Counted from the stretch's first letter, positions 16,460-26,353 are shown. The stretch is DNA of 64,000 nucleotides from an uncultured Pseudomonadales bacterium (GCA_943846685.1 OX044363.1:1220001-1284000); one strand, 5' to 3'. Numbers and translations: made by a program. Notes: generated by a model not told the origin, from the letters alone.

Positions 16460-19236
16460 TTAGAAGTTGTATGTCATGCGCAGTCCCATAGTGCAGGGTC
16501 TTGCGTATGAAACACGCTCTCTATCATTAACGAAGTTGCGAGATAGCTCTGCGCGCTCATCGGTCATGTTATCCATAAAGAACTCGGCACCCCAGGACTC
16601 ACCGGTTACACCAGCAGTCAGGCCTACCATAGTCCAGCCTTGAATCTCATCGCGATTCATTCTGATGATATCGCTATATGATTCGCCAGAATGGGCAATG
16701 TGAGGCATGACGTGGGCGGTTAAACCATTCGCCAGAGTCCATTCATAACGTGCCTGCAGGTTAGCCTGGAATTCCGGAGCAAATGCCAGCGAATCGCCTT
16801 TAACAACATCGTCTGTTGGTGTTAGAACCTCAGTGATTTCAGTATCGAGGAATGATACGCCACCGCTAAGAGTCAGACCCTGTACTGAATTTGGAGCAAA
16901 GATAAAGTCTGCTTCTAAACCAGTGATCTCAGCATTTGCTGCGTTATCTGAGAAGAACAGGTTGGCAATCGATGGATCGAAGATTGTGGTTTGCATGTTA
17001 TCGATTTCGGCAAAGAACGCACTACCATTGAAGCGCAACTGACCGTCTAACAGATCAGTTTTCCAACCAAATTCAATGTTGGTTACTTCATCGGTCATAA
17101 GTTCGAATGGAACAGTGTAGCCGTCAGCGTTTGATGCACCGCCAGGACGGTTCAGCAGACCAGGGCGGAAACCTTCAGAGTATGTAGCGTAAAGCAGAGC
17201 ATCGGCACTAGGCGTCCAGTTCAATGTTCCCTTAACAGATGGTGCCGCTAGTTTTGGCTTCATCAGGTGCCTTAAGGGCGTTAAGGATACCGGTGATCTC
17301 TAGATCACTGATTGCGTTAGGTGCATTGGCTACTGAGCCACGTCCAACACTAAAGCCATCAGCTTCAGTTAAGGCGGCTTTAACTTCATCAAAGGTCACG
17401 CCATCTTCAAATGTGATTCGAGTCGCTAGCTTACTGTCACCAATAAAGGTCAACTTGCCATCACCATCGTAGAGGTCGGTGATATTAGTACCGAAAGCAT
17501 CGACATCTGTACCTTGGAAGAAGTTACCGAATGACGAGTTGGCGCCGCCTTCCATATCAACACGAACGTCGTACCAGCGTGCGCCGGCTGTAAACGAGAA
17601 TTCATCATTCAAGTCAAAGGTCACTTCACCAAACACGCCAACCTGTTCGTCGGTGCGTTTAATATCATTTCTAAAGATGGTATCTCTTGGGAAAGGGCCT
17701 TCCTGTGATAGGAAGCCATCGTCAAATGGCATATTTAAAGGTGAATCTACACCGTCATACTTGTTCCAGAAGTTGGATTCGAGCATACCGGGGTAGCGGA
17801 AATCAACGCGCTCTTGTAATTCCAAGTCGCTGTAGAAGACGCCACCAGTTGCTCGTACCGACTGATCCTGATCTGTCGTAAATCGCAGTTCATGAGTGCT
17901 AACGGTTGTTTCACTGTAGCTGGTTGCATAGGTATCTGGTGCATAACAGGTGCCCGCAGGAATGTTTGATGCATAACCCGGGTTGTAATAGTTGTACTCT
18001 GGGTAGGTCACTGTGGTGTCACAGATATAGTATGGAAGATATTGACCGACAAACAGGTAATCGGTGTAATCAATCATCTGATCTGTTTCACGCTTGGTGT
18101 AAGCGCCTGCATAGACAATATCCAAATCGCCAAGGCGACCTTCGAGCTTCCAGTTAACATTGTCGAATGAATCTTCCAGGCTCTCTGGGCTGTAACGCTG
18201 AACAGAAGGGGATTTTGTGCCCAGGTTTGGATCAGCCTGGAATACACCGTCGGTGTCCAGATCCTGATGTCCGTAACCTAGCAGTAGCGACCAATCGTCG
18301 TTGAGGTCAACCAGTGTAGCCAGTCTAAAGCCTTCATACTTAGCGTCGTTAAAGTCGTCTTCAACCAAATCGCTGTTATTGGCTTCTTTAAAATCAACCA
18401 ATGCATAGCTGGCAGGATCATTTGGATCCAGTGGAACTCTGTTTTCCTGGTAAGACAGGCCTTGAACAGAATCAATATAAGTCTGAGTCTGGAAACCAGC
18501 GCGCAGATCTGAAACAGGAACGCCATTCGAACGCATAGTGCCTGCTTCACGGAAACGTGCACTTTCAAGAGCGGTTAGTGTTCCCTGTACGTTATCAATG
18601 TAGCCGCCTTGATCATCGCGATAGACAACACCACGGACTGTTACATTATCTTTAACTGGTACGTTGAACATGGCTTCGACATTGTTGCTTGACTCGCCCT
18701 GAACTGTTTGTGAGACACCCACTTTAATGCGACCGTAAGTATCTGAAGGATCTGGTTTGTTGGTAATCAGAGCGAACAGTACCAGCCTGTGAGCTAGCGC
18801 CAAATAATGTGCCCTGAGGACCAGAAAGTACTTCGATACGCTCCATATCTGCAGCGTAAACATCAAGGTTACGACCAGGCTGTGAGAGCGGCTGCTCGTC
18901 AAGATAGAACGCTACGTTTGGTGCCAGACCGGCTACACCAGCAGTTGTCAGGTTAGGGGTAGTTGAAGCTACACCGCGGATATAGATTGTGTTCTGTCCG
19001 GGACCACTACCGCCGGCAGTTACGCCAGGCAATTGAATTAGGTAGTCTTCAAAGTTTGAAACACCCAACTGGTCGAGCTTTTCTGAAGTAATCGCAGAAA
19101 CAGCAACAGCAATATCCTGAGTGCTAGCACTACGTTTGGTTGCGGTAACTAAAACTTCTTCGATTTCAGCGTGAGAAAAACTTGCAGCAGATGATGCAGC
19201 AACAATGGCGCTAAATAGCGCGGTGCGTTTAAGCAT
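16460..19236 (-). pseudogene. TonB-dependent outer-membrane receptor with two frameshifts
   Basis: About 925-residue TonB receptor spread over three frames (18724-19236, 17232-18902, 16460-17263). It has a signal peptide ending SFSHA, a TonB box-like EEVLVTATKRS, the plug domain (about 40-160) with IYIRGVAS and ERIEVLSGPQGTLFGASSQA, and a 22-strand barrel ending in a terminal Phe (MGLRMTYNF). GTVR is followed by LITNKPDPSD only if one base near 18769-18775 is removed. A second single-base shift near 17255-17265 separates LKAPDE from KPKLAAPSVKGTLNW. Apart from these the sequence is well conserved, suggesting a recent lesion or a sequence error. Ligand is unknown; no riboswitch or Fur-like site was recognised upstream. 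Confidence 0.85.
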
Positions 19237-19520
19237 GAAGATAACCCCTTAAGAATGTTATTATTATTGTGATAGTAGAAGGGGCGTACTTTAGCACAAT
19301 AAACTTTAGTGTTCTAACAAAACTCTATACCTTATATTACTCATAGTTTGGATGAATTATAAAATAAGGCTTACATATTAGGTTATTTAGTGTAATGCTG
19401 ATCCTTTAAGGCTGCGAAAGAGTAAAATATATGTTTTCTACTCTATTGATATAAGAATAAAATGGTCTTTTATATTCCTATTAAAAATTAAACCTCTAAA
19501 TAGTTTTGGTCACTTTCCCT

Positions 19521-21077
19521 ATGGATTCATCAAGCTTAAGCCACTACGACACTGAATATGAACTGGGACAGGACAACGTCGAAATTTTGGGAATGGACGT
19601 CCACAACCCTGTATTTGGTATCAGCGCGCTGTTAATTATTGTTTTTGTCGCTGGCACAATCATGTTCCCCGAACTGGCAAACAGCTATCTTGGCGCGGTA
19701 AAGAACTGGTGCCTGGTGAACTTTGATTGGTTCTTTATGGGATCGGCGAATGTCTTGGTTTTGTTTTGCCTGTTCCTGGTTTTCTCTCGGTTTGGAAAAG
19801 TTCGCCTTGGCGGTGAATCAGCAAAACCGGATTTCAATCGCACCTCATGGTTTTCGATGTTATTTGCCGCGGGCATGGGCATTGGATTGATGTTTTGGGG
19901 CGTAGCCGAGCCCATGGCTTACTTTAGTGGTTGGGGCGGCACACCGCTTGCGGTTGAAGCCTGGACTCCTGAAGCCGCCGAACTGGCGATGGCTGCTACT
20001 CTTTATCACTGGGGCCTTCACGCCTGGGCTATCTATGCAATCGTGGCTCTATCGCTGGCTTTTTTCTGTTACAACAAAGGTATGCCCCTAACTATTCGCT
20101 CGGCGTTCTACCCACTATTGGGCGAGCGTATCTGGGGTTGGTGGGGACACCTTATCGATATTATGGCCGTTATGGCGACGATCTTTGGTTTGGCAACTTC
20201 ATTGGGGATGGGCGCTGCACAGGCGAGCTCGGGCCTAAACTTTCTGTTTGATATTCCCGATGCGCTAAATACCCAAATAGCCATAGTGGTAGGCGTAACT
20301 TTTCTAGCGATTATCTCAGTGGTGAGAGGATTGGACGGCGGCGTAAAAGTACTTAGCAATGTAAATATGGTTCTTGCACTGCTGCTGTTGATCTTTGTCG
20401 CTATCACCGGCCCGACACTGGCCATCTTTAAAGGCGTGTTTTCCTCTGCTGGCGGTTATTTCTCCAACCTATTACCGCTTAGCGTCTGGAACGATCGTCC
20501 GGATGAGGCCTGGATGCAAGACTGGACGGTTTTTTATTGGGCCTGGTGGATCAGTTGGTCACCCTTTGTCGGCATGTTTATCGCCCGTATTTCCCGGGGC
20601 CGCACCATCCGCGAGTTTTTGATTGCTGTGCTGCTGATTCCTCCATTTGTCACCCTGTTATGGATGAGCAGTTTTGGAATTAGTGCTCTGGAGCAGGCAC
20701 AAAATGGAGTTGGTGCTCTGGCCAATGGCATTAGTACCGCCAGTCTGGCGACTTTCCAAATGCTGGAGAATCTGCCAATCAACCAGGTTACAACCGGACT
20801 GGGTATTTTGTTAGTCATGGTGTTTTTCGTTACCTCATCAGATTCGGGCTCCCTAGTGATTGACAGTATTACCGCAGGCGGTAAATTGGACGCGCCTACG
20901 CCACAGCGAATTTTCTGGGCTGTACTGCAGGGCGGTATAGCCGGTGCCTTATTATTTGGTGGTGGTAAGGAGGCTCTGAGTGCGCTTCAGGCCGGTGCTA
21001 TCGCCACAGGTTTGCCATTTACGCTGATATTATTATTGATGTGCGTTAGTCTCTATCGAGGTCTTGCCGAACGATAG
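19521..21077 (+). CDS. BCCT-family betaine/carnitine/choline-type transporter
   Basis: 518-residue inner-membrane secondary transporter with 12 predicted helices. Family signatures: FAAGMGIGLMFWGVAEPMAY (about 117-136), the TM8 tryptophan-rich stretch WAWWISWSPFVGMFIARIS (about 340-358) and VTSSDSGSLVIDSITAGG. The ATG at 19521 is preferred over an in-frame TTG at 19506. It has no long C-terminal osmosensory tail. It imports trimethylammonium or related osmolytes (betaine, choline, possibly DMSP or ectoine) by Na+ or H+ symport; which one cannot be read from sequence. A MarR regulator follows 62 bp downstream, in the same direction. Confidence 0.92.
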   Translation: MDSSSLSHYDTEYELGQDNVEILGMDVHNPVFGISALLIIVFVAGTIMFPELANSYLGAVKNWCLVNFDWFFMGSANVLVLFCLFLVFSRFGKVRLGGESAKPDFNRTSWFSMLFAAGMGIGLMFWGVAEPMAYFSGWGGTPLAVEAWTPEAAELAMAATLYHWGLHAWAIYAIVALSLAFFCYNKGMPLTIRSAFYPLLGERIWGWWGHLIDIMAVMATIFGLATSLGMGAAQASSGLNFLFDIPDALNTQIAIVVGVTFLAIISVVRGLDGGVKVLSNVNMVLALLLLIFVAITGPTLAIFKGVFSSAGGYFSNLLPLSVWNDRPDEAWMQDWTVFYWAWWISWSPFVGMFIARISRGRTIREFLIAVLLIPPFVTLLWMSSFGISALEQAQNGVGALANGISTASLATFQMLENLPINQVTTGLGILLVMVFFVTSSDSGSLVIDSITAGGKLDAPTPQRIFWAVLQGGIAGALLFGGGKEALSALQAGAIATGLPFTLILLLMCVSLYRGLAER

Positions 21078-21139
21078 GTGATTGACTATTATCGCGCCCG
21101 TATTTTGAATTGTATAAGCATTACTTAAAGGATTAAACA

Positions 21140-21622
21140 GTGGACAGTCTTCATCAGGTTTTAACTTCATTACGCCGTGTTATTCGAGCAACCGATTTAC
21201 ATTCCAAGCAGCTGGTTAAGACCACCGGTCTAACCGCACCGCAACTTTTACTGCTACAGGCGATTCGCGATAATGGTGATGTGACGATTGGTGAAGTAGC
21301 GAAAAAAATTAGCCTTAGCCAGGCCACGGTAACCACTATTCTTGATCGACTAGAAAAGCGTGAATTGGTTAAGCGAGTGCGATCAACTAAAGATAAGCGC
21401 AGGGTGCATGTCTATCTGACAGAGAAGGCTGATGACATTTTGCAGGATGCGCCTGTTCCGCTGCAAGAGCAGTTCTCGACGCAATTTAATGGTTTGGAAT
21501 TGTGGGAGCAGACGATGATTATTTCGTCTCTTCAACGGATTGCGCAGATGATGGATGCTGAGGATATTGATGCCTCTCCGGTTTTGGATGTTGGTGCGCT
21601 GGATATTCATCAGCAGTCGTAG
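21140..21622 (+). CDS. MarR-family transcriptional regulator
   Basis: 160-residue winged-helix repressor. The HTH is clear: TGLTAPQLLLLQAIRDNGDV, IGEVAKKISLSQATVTTILD RLEKRELVKR and wing RSTKDKRRVHVYLT (about 28-105). GTG start with AAGGA upstream. It probably controls itself and the BCCT carrier just before it. The N-terminal stretch resembles EctR-type MarR proteins that regulate ectoine genes, but no ectoine genes are in this window, so that link is only a possibility. Confidence 0.88.
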   Translation: MDSLHQVLTSLRRVIRATDLHSKQLVKTTGLTAPQLLLLQAIRDNGDVTIGEVAKKISLSQATVTTILDRLEKRELVKRVRSTKDKRRVHVYLTEKADDILQDAPVPLQEQFSTQFNGLELWEQTMIISSLQRIAQMMDAEDIDASPVLDVGALDIHQQS

Positions 21623-21679
21623 GTGAGTTTTCGTCACGCTTCACATCAAACAGATACTGGCCTCCGTCAGTATGATCTG

Positions 21680-22342
21680 GGCAGTGGCAAAGAAGTATCA
21701 CCGCGGGATGATTCGGAGCTTAGCTCCTCACCCCTTCGGGGCCGCCCATACGGGCGTTCTGCGTCGCTGCGCTCCTTGTGAACCGGGGCTTAAACTCACT
21801 CCCACTAATCTCCGGCAAATAAAAAAACCCCTCACACTTTCGTAAGATTTATTTGAGTTGTGGCAGGTGCTGCATCGCGGGATGATTCGTCGCTTTGCGA
21901 CTCACCCCTTCGGGGCCGCCCTAAAGGGCGTTCAAATTTGCTGCTCAAATTTAGTGAACCGGGGCTTAAACTCACTCCCACTAATCTCCGGCAAATAAAA
22001 AAAACCCTCACACTTTCGTATCAGATCTATATGGGGTGTGGCAGGTGCTGCATCGCGGGATGATTCGTCGCTTTGCGACTCACCCCTTTGGGGCCGCCCT
22101 GAAGGGCGTTCAAATTTGCGGTGCAAATTTAGTGAACCGGGGCTTAAACTCACTCCCACTAATCTCCGGCAAATAAAAAAAACCCTCACACTTTCGTATC
22201 AGATCTATATGGGGTGTGGCAGGTGCTGCATCGCGGGATGATTCGTCGCTTTGCGACTCACCCCTTTGGGGCCGCCCTGAAGGGCGTTCAAATTTGCGGT
22301 GCAAATTTAGTGAACCGGGGCTTAAACTCACTCCCACTAATC
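21680..22342 (-). repeat. tRNA-Ala-adjacent tandem repeat, 178-bp unit, about 3.6 copies
   Basis: TGGCAGGTGCTGCATCGCGG recurs at 21861, 22039 and 22217, exactly 178 bp apart; a more diverged copy precedes them (from about 21680). Each unit carries a direct degenerate copy of the tRNA-Ala 3' end (GCGGGAT...), then stem-loops GTCGC-TTT-GCGAC, CCCC-TTC-GGGG, CGCCC-TGAA-GGGCG, AAATTTGC-GGT-GCAAATTT, then an inverted copy of the tRNA end. Next to the true tRNA, 17 of 22 bases are shared without gaps. The internal copies lack the right arm of the terminator. Open frames on both strands (such as a repeated 67-aa frame) follow the repeat and overlap the antisense of the tRNA; they are not credible genes. 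Confidence 0.9.
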
Positions 22343-22400
22343 TCCACCAAATAAAAAAACCCCTCACACTTGCGTGTGAGGGGTTTTTTTATTTGGTGGA
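22343..22400 (-). terminator. Long terminator palindrome fused to the tRNA-Ala 3' end
   Basis: Perfect 27-bp arms (22343-22369 and 22374-22400) with a 4-base loop; the core is CCCCTCACAC/GTGTGAGGGG followed by a T tract on the minus strand. The outermost seven bases are the tRNA's own TCCACCA. Confidence 0.88.
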
Positions 22401-22469
22401 GCCTAGCGGGATCGAACCGCTGACCTCAACACTGCCAGTGTTGCGCTCTCCCAGCTGAGCTAAGGCCCC
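22394..22469 (-). tRNA. tRNA-Ala (anticodon GGC)
   Basis: On the minus strand: acceptor GGGGCCT pairs with AGGCTCC, D stem GCTC/GAGC, anticodon stem CAACA/TGTTG around loop CTGGCAG (anticodon GGC), T arm GGTTCGATCC, discriminator A and encoded CCA. 76 nt. Confidence 0.96.
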
Positions 22470-22484
22470 AAATCAGGAGGCGCC

Positions 22485-22513
22485 ATAATAGGGACGCCCC
22501 ACATTCAAGTCAA
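22485..22513 (-). promoter_or_regulatory. Sigma-70 promoter of tRNA-Ala
   Basis: On the minus strand TTGACT and TATTAT are separated by 17 bases, followed by a GC-rich discriminator (GGCGCC) typical of growth-rate-controlled stable RNA promoters. The tRNA begins 15 bases after the -10 box. Confidence 0.8.
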
Positions 22514-22519
22514 GCCTGA

Positions 22520-24004
22520 TTAGGCAAGCTTTTGGTACTCTTTCTCAAGTTTCTTGAGTTTCTTTTTGCCAATCCCGCCGAGCAGGTTAATTGCATGTCG
22601 TAAACGGGCTCGCGACATATCGGCTCCGAGCAGATTCATTGAGTCCATTACTGAAATTGAAGCGCTGCTGCCGGCAACCGCGATAAACAGGGGAGCCAAA
22701 AATGGTTTTAACTTAATCTCCATGGCGTCCGCGACGGTTTTCAGTGCATTAAAGATATTGTCTCGGTTCCATATCTGCACGGATTCAAGTCGCCATAGGG
22801 CAAACTGCAGTACTTCTAATAACTGGTCTGCTTCCATACCTGCAGAATTAAGGTCATCCGCGCTGATCGGCAACATTCCGGAAACTAGGTAGCCTCCAAG
22901 AGGCGCTATATCCGAAAGGGTCTCCATACGCTGTTTTGCAAAGGGTAGGAACGCCATCAATGTATCGCGGTTAAGTGCCCATTCCTGCAGTCGATCAGCT
23001 AACTGTTCGTCGCTGAGTTCCTCACGAATCCACATGCCGTTTAACCAGCTGAGTTTTTCCACATCAAAGACTGGGCCGCCGAGGGAGACACGTTGGATAT
23101 CAAAGGCTTCAAGCATTTCGTCGAGGGTGAATTTCTCCCGCTCATCAGGCATTGACCAGCCCATACGACCCAGATAGTTAAGCAGGGCTTCTGGAAGATA
23201 ACCCATACGCTGATAAAACAGAATGCTAGTGGGGTTTTTGCGCTTGGAGAGTTTGCTCTTGTCAGTGTTGCGCAATAGTGGCAGATGACAAAAAACCGGC
23301 GTTTCCCAGCCAAAGTATTGATAGAGCAAAATATGCTTGGGTGCAGAGTTAATCCACTCTTCACCGCGGATTACATGGCTGATTTCCATCAGGTGATCAT
23401 CGACCACATTGGCCAGATGATAGGTCGGCATACCATCTGCTTTTAACAGTACCTGTAGATCAATCTGCGACCATTCAATGCTGATCTCGCCACGCAGCAT
23501 ATCGTTAAATGTACACTGACCCTCGCGGGGCACATTCATGCGCACCACATGAGGTTCATTGTTGGCAAGACGCTGAGCAACCTCATCCTGCTGCAAGTGC
23601 AAACAGTGGCCGTCATAACCCAGCGGTTGTTTCTCAGCCATCTGCGTTTTACGCAGCTCATCGAGTCGCTCGGAACTGCAGAAACAGCGGAATGCATGGC
23701 CGCTATCTAAAAGCTGATCAGCATGTTGGCGGTAAATATCTGAACGTTCACTCTGGCGATAGGGGCCGTGAGGGCCGCCATTGTCTGGGCCTTCATCCCA
23801 GTCCAGTCCCAGCCAGTGCAGGGCATCCAAAATAGCCTGCTCAGATTCCGGGGTTGAGCGGGTCTGATCTGTGTCTTCAATACGCAACAGGAACTGGCCG
23901 CCCTGACTGCGGGCAAAGGCCATATTAAACAGTGCAACATAGGCGGTGCCTACATGGGGGTCGCCGGTGGGCGAGGGTGCTATACGAGTGCGTACGGTCA
24001 TCAA
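22520..24004 (-). CDS. gltX: Glutamate--tRNA ligase
   Basis: Class I aminoacyl-tRNA synthetase charging tRNA-Glu. It has 494 residues. The HIGH-like motif is in [18 protein letters not shown] (about 6-23, with HVG), the catalytic domain has [10 protein letters not shown], and the KMSKS-like loop is [10 protein letters not shown] (about 251-260). The C-terminal anticodon-binding domain is present. Two adjacent ATGs start the frame. The usual Cys-rich zinc motif is not typical: FRCFCSS is seen but its partner ligands are not obvious. Length is close to the norm (about 470-495). It is transcribed toward the tRNA-Ala gene. Confidence 0.95.
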   Translation of the reverse strand: MMTVRTRIAPSPTGDPHVGTAYVALFNMAFARSQGGQFLLRIEDTDQTRSTPESEQAILDALHWLGLDWDEGPDNGGPHGPYRQSERSDIYRQHADQLLDSGHAFRCFCSSERLDELRKTQMAEKQPLGYDGHCLHLQQDEVAQRLANNEPHVVRMNVPREGQCTFNDMLRGEISIEWSQIDLQVLLKADGMPTYHLANVVDDHLMEISHVIRGEEWINSAPKHILLYQYFGWETPVFCHLPLLRNTDKSKLSKRKNPTSILFYQRMGYLPEALLNYLGRMGWSMPDEREKFTLDEMLEAFDIQRVSLGGPVFDVEKLSWLNGMWIREELSDEQLADRLQEWALNRDTLMAFLPFAKQRMETLSDIAPLGGYLVSGMLPISADDLNSAGMEADQLLEVLQFALWRLESVQIWNRDNIFNALKTVADAMEIKLKPFLAPLFIAVAGSSASISVMDSMNLLGADMSRARLRHAINLLGGIGKKKLKKLEKEYQKLA

Positions 24005-24092
24005 AAAAATCCAGTCTATATATGCGGGCTACAAAAAACGCATTATACGTTTTTCACCGGCTATCTATAGACCTAGAGGCTTAAATATAAAA

Positions 24093-24650
24093 TTAACGCC
24101 TGGATTTAGGTCGCTGGGCAGCCCGCAAGCGCAGTCTGATAATCACAGAGATAAGCAGAATTGCCGCCAGCGACATAGACAGACTCCAGATCGCCTTTTG
24201 TACTGTTGCCTGCCACAGCTGCTCATAGCTTTGACGCAAATTGACTACCACCACAACATCGCCAATTCTTGACCAACCCGATGAGACTGCTGCTCGGGCC
24301 TCTATGGGGGGCAGGGCTATAGCCCTGATAAAAAAGTCGGGGACTTGGGGCGTTTCTAGTGAGAACGCACGTTCAATAAGACGGCTGTTGTCGAGGTCGA
24401 CAAAGTAGATCTTTTGATAGTCACCGAGATCAGCGACAGCATTAAATAAAACTGCCAGTCGAGAGCGGTCATTTTTCTTCAGGACTTCAGTCATTGAGAT
24501 AGCTAGCGAGGTTGCACCGCTTTGAGCCTGAATCTGCATTTGCCTGATCAGTGTCGATCTGTCGCTATGAATATTGATCATTATCCACAGTGAAGCCAGC
24601 AGCAAAATAACTACGCTGATCACACAAGTTAATTGTCGATACAGACTCAT
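24093..24650 (-). CDS. LapD/MoxY-type periplasmic sensor domain protein, lacking any cytoplasmic output domain
   Basis: 185-residue membrane protein with TM1 (about 7-27), a periplasmic domain (about 28-150) and TM2 (about 152-172), ending in a short basic tail (RLRLRAAQRPKSRR). The periplasmic part is the LapD_MoxY_N type; it has the SSGWSRIG loop with Trp at residue 126, equivalent to the LapG-binding Trp125 of Pseudomonas LapD. Full LapD proteins are about 640 residues with HAMP, degenerate GGDEF and EAL domains, which are all missing; only about 90 bp separate the stop from gltX. A LapG-like gene is divergent next door. It is either a truncated remnant or a stand-alone LapG-binding protein. 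Confidence 0.72.
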   Translation of the reverse strand: MSLYRQLTCVISVVILLLASLWIMINIHSDRSTLIRQMQIQAQSGATSLAISMTEVLKKNDRSRLAVLFNAVADLGDYQKIYFVDLDNSRLIERAFSLETPQVPDFFIRAIALPPIEARAAVSSGWSRIGDVVVVVNLRQSYEQLWQATVQKAIWSLSMSLAAILLISVIIRLRLRAAQRPKSRR

Positions 24651-24722
24651 AGCGTCCTCCTGACGGCTGACCAGTTCCCTTTTGGTCGAATATCTGTGAT
24701 GGCTTCAACATAGTTTATAAAA

Positions 24723-25460
24723 ATGGCTATGCCAAGCCTGCTTATAGGAATAGCTTTTACTGGCACTCATTGTAGAAGGATATTTGTTATCAACACTTAT
24801 ATTTCACAACAGATATCAGCAGCCACAAAAAACATCGCTTTGGTAGGGCTTATTACCAGTCTACACGGCCATGTGGCGGCCATCGACGTTTCAGAGAAGC
24901 TCCTTGAGAAGGTCAGGGAACAGCATGGTGCTGTTGCCGAGACCCGTCTGCGCGATTGGAAGAAGATGGTTGTGCACTCCGATGCCAGAATGGATATTGA
25001 AAAGCTGACGCTGGTTAATGAGTTTATTAATCGCGCCCATCGGGTCAACGATACGGGCGGCTCGCATAAAACCGATGCGCGTGCAGATCCTCTGGAGTTT
25101 TTGGTCAATCATTCAGGTGACGGTCAGGATTTCACTGTCGCCAAACTGTTTACCCTTCAGAAAATGGGTGTGGACCTTGCAAAACTGCGCATTAGCTACG
25201 TTAAATCAAGTGGCCTGAATCGACCGCACACAGTATTGGCGTACTTCCCGTCGCCAACCTCGGAACCACTGATACTGGATAATATAGATCGGCTTATCAA
25301 GCCCTCATCGGCGCGAGAAGACCTTGAGCCTGTCTATTTGTTTGATCCCCGCGATGTACTTCTGGTTGATGGCGGTTCACGACAACTGCCAGAAGAGAAA
25401 TCTAATCATATTGTTAAGTGGCAGAACCTGTTACCCCATCATGAAACGGTGCATTATTAA
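24723..25460 (+). CDS. LapG-like transglutaminase-type peptidase with catalytic Cys replaced by Gly
   Basis: 245-residue protein of the bacterial transglutaminase-like cysteine peptidase family (LapG), periplasmic proteases that release biofilm adhesins. Matching landmarks: TLVNEFINRAHRVND, FTVAKLFTLQKMGVDLAKL, RISYVK, HTVLAYFP (catalytic His) and PLILDNI (catalytic Asp), then the SAREDLEPVYLF tail. In the active-site GDCEDY motif the sequence is GDGQDF: the Cys codon position (25122-25124) is GGT, one base from TGT. The enzyme should be inactive as a protease. The N-terminus is uncertain; the frame begins with a poorly supported ATG, and a later start would make ALVGLITSLHGHVAA a better signal peptide. 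The 3' end overlaps the LysR stop by 4 bp. Confidence 0.7.
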   Translation: MAMPSLLIGIAFTGTHCRRIFVINTYISQQISAATKNIALVGLITSLHGHVAAIDVSEKLLEKVREQHGAVAETRLRDWKKMVVHSDARMDIEKLTLVNEFINRAHRVNDTGGSHKTDARADPLEFLVNHSGDGQDFTVAKLFTLQKMGVDLAKLRISYVKSSGLNRPHTVLAYFPSPTSEPLILDNIDRLIKPSSAREDLEPVYLFDPRDVLLVDGGSRQLPEEKSNHIVKWQNLLPHHETVHY

Positions 25461-26353
25461 TTTAGCTCAGCTTTTAATCCGCGATTACATTCTTCCATCC
25501 ACCAATCAATCGCCGTGGTTTTGCGGCGGTTTTTTGGCAGGGCAAAATAAAAGGTTCGTTTCATATCCCTTTTGGGGAGTTTTAAGGGCACCAGGTCACC
25601 GGTTTTAAAATTATTCTGTAACACTATCTCTGAGAGACAGCCAATTCCCAGGCCGGCTTCTACGGCTTTTTTAATCGCTTCGTTATGTTTAAATTCCAGA
25701 TAGACATCCAGGTCGGGCATCAGTCCCGCCAGGGCGCGGTTAAAGGTTTGTCGTGCGCCGGATTCCGGTTCACGAAGTATCCAGCGCGCCTGTTTAATGT
25801 CATTGTCGGTAAGGCTGGCTCTTTTCGCCAGGGGATGTTCCGGGCTGCAAAATACCACGAGATTGTCTTCTCTCCAGGGAATTAACTCTAATTCCCGATG
25901 CTTGATTTCCCCTTCGATCATGCCGATATCCACTTCAAAATTAAGCACCTGTGCGACAACATCAGAACTGTTGGCGACGTTGATGTCGACTTGGGCTTCT
26001 GGATGGTCGCCTAGATAGCCTGCCAGATAGGTGACGGCGAGGTGGTTGCCTATCGTAAAGCTGGCACCTAAGGTTAGATGGCCGATTTCATTGTGTCCCT
26101 GTAGCGCTTCATCGAATTCATGGGCGTGAGAAACCAAAAGCTCTGCTTTGCTGCGCAACGTATTGCCCACTTCGTTGAGTTCGAGCTTTTTGCCGATACG
26201 ATCAAACAGGCTGATGTTGTAACCCTGTTCGAGATTCTGTAGGGCGGCGCTGGCGGCCGACTGGGACATATGCAGGCTCTCTGCGGCCCGGGATATATTC
26301 TGGAAGCGGGCGATAGCGAGAAATATCTCTAGTTGTCTAAGGCTATATTTCAT
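25457..26353 (-). CDS. LysR-family transcriptional regulator
   Basis: LysR regulator of about 298 residues: N-terminal winged HTH (LRQLEIFLAIARFQNISRAA, SQSAASAALQNLEQ; about 1-62) and a C-terminal periplasmic-binding-protein-type effector domain (about 85-290). I use the ATG at 26353 (MKYSLRQLEIF); a GTG at 26383 would add 10 residues. It is divergent from cysC-sat, with a palindromic site between them, so it is a good candidate to control sulfate activation. The HTH resembles YeiE-type regulators more than CysB. Effector unknown. Confidence 0.88.
   Translation of the reverse strand: MKYSLRQLEIFLAIARFQNISRAAESLHMSQSAASAALQNLEQGYNISLFDRIGKKLELNEVGNTLRSKAELLVSHAHEFDEALQGHNEIGHLTLGASFTIGNHLAVTYLAGYLGDHPEAQVDINVANSSDVVAQVLNFEVDIGMIEGEIKHRELELIPWREDNLVVFCSPEHPLAKRASLTDNDIKQARWILREPESGARQTFNRALAGLMPDLDVYLEFKHNEAIKKAVEAGLGIGCLSEIVLQNNFKTGDLVPLKLPKRDMKRTFYFALPKNRRKTTAIDWWMEECNRGLKAELN

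Noticed and set aside
21680..22342. Insertion sequence or integron-type array.
   Set aside because: No transposase or integrase frame, no target duplication; the unit ends match the local tRNA rather than terminal repeats.
21860..22458. Repeated 67- and 80-codon frames (MAGAASRDDSSLCDSP...) and 85-codon minus-strand frames in the tRNA-Ala array.
   Set aside because: They follow the 178-bp DNA repeat, have no ribosome sites, and one runs through the antisense of tRNA-Ala (SGIEPLTSTLPV).
22520..24004. Glutamyl-Q tRNA(Asp) synthetase instead of GltX.
   Set aside because: The protein has full length (494) with a C-terminal anticodon-binding domain; YadB-type proteins stop near 300.
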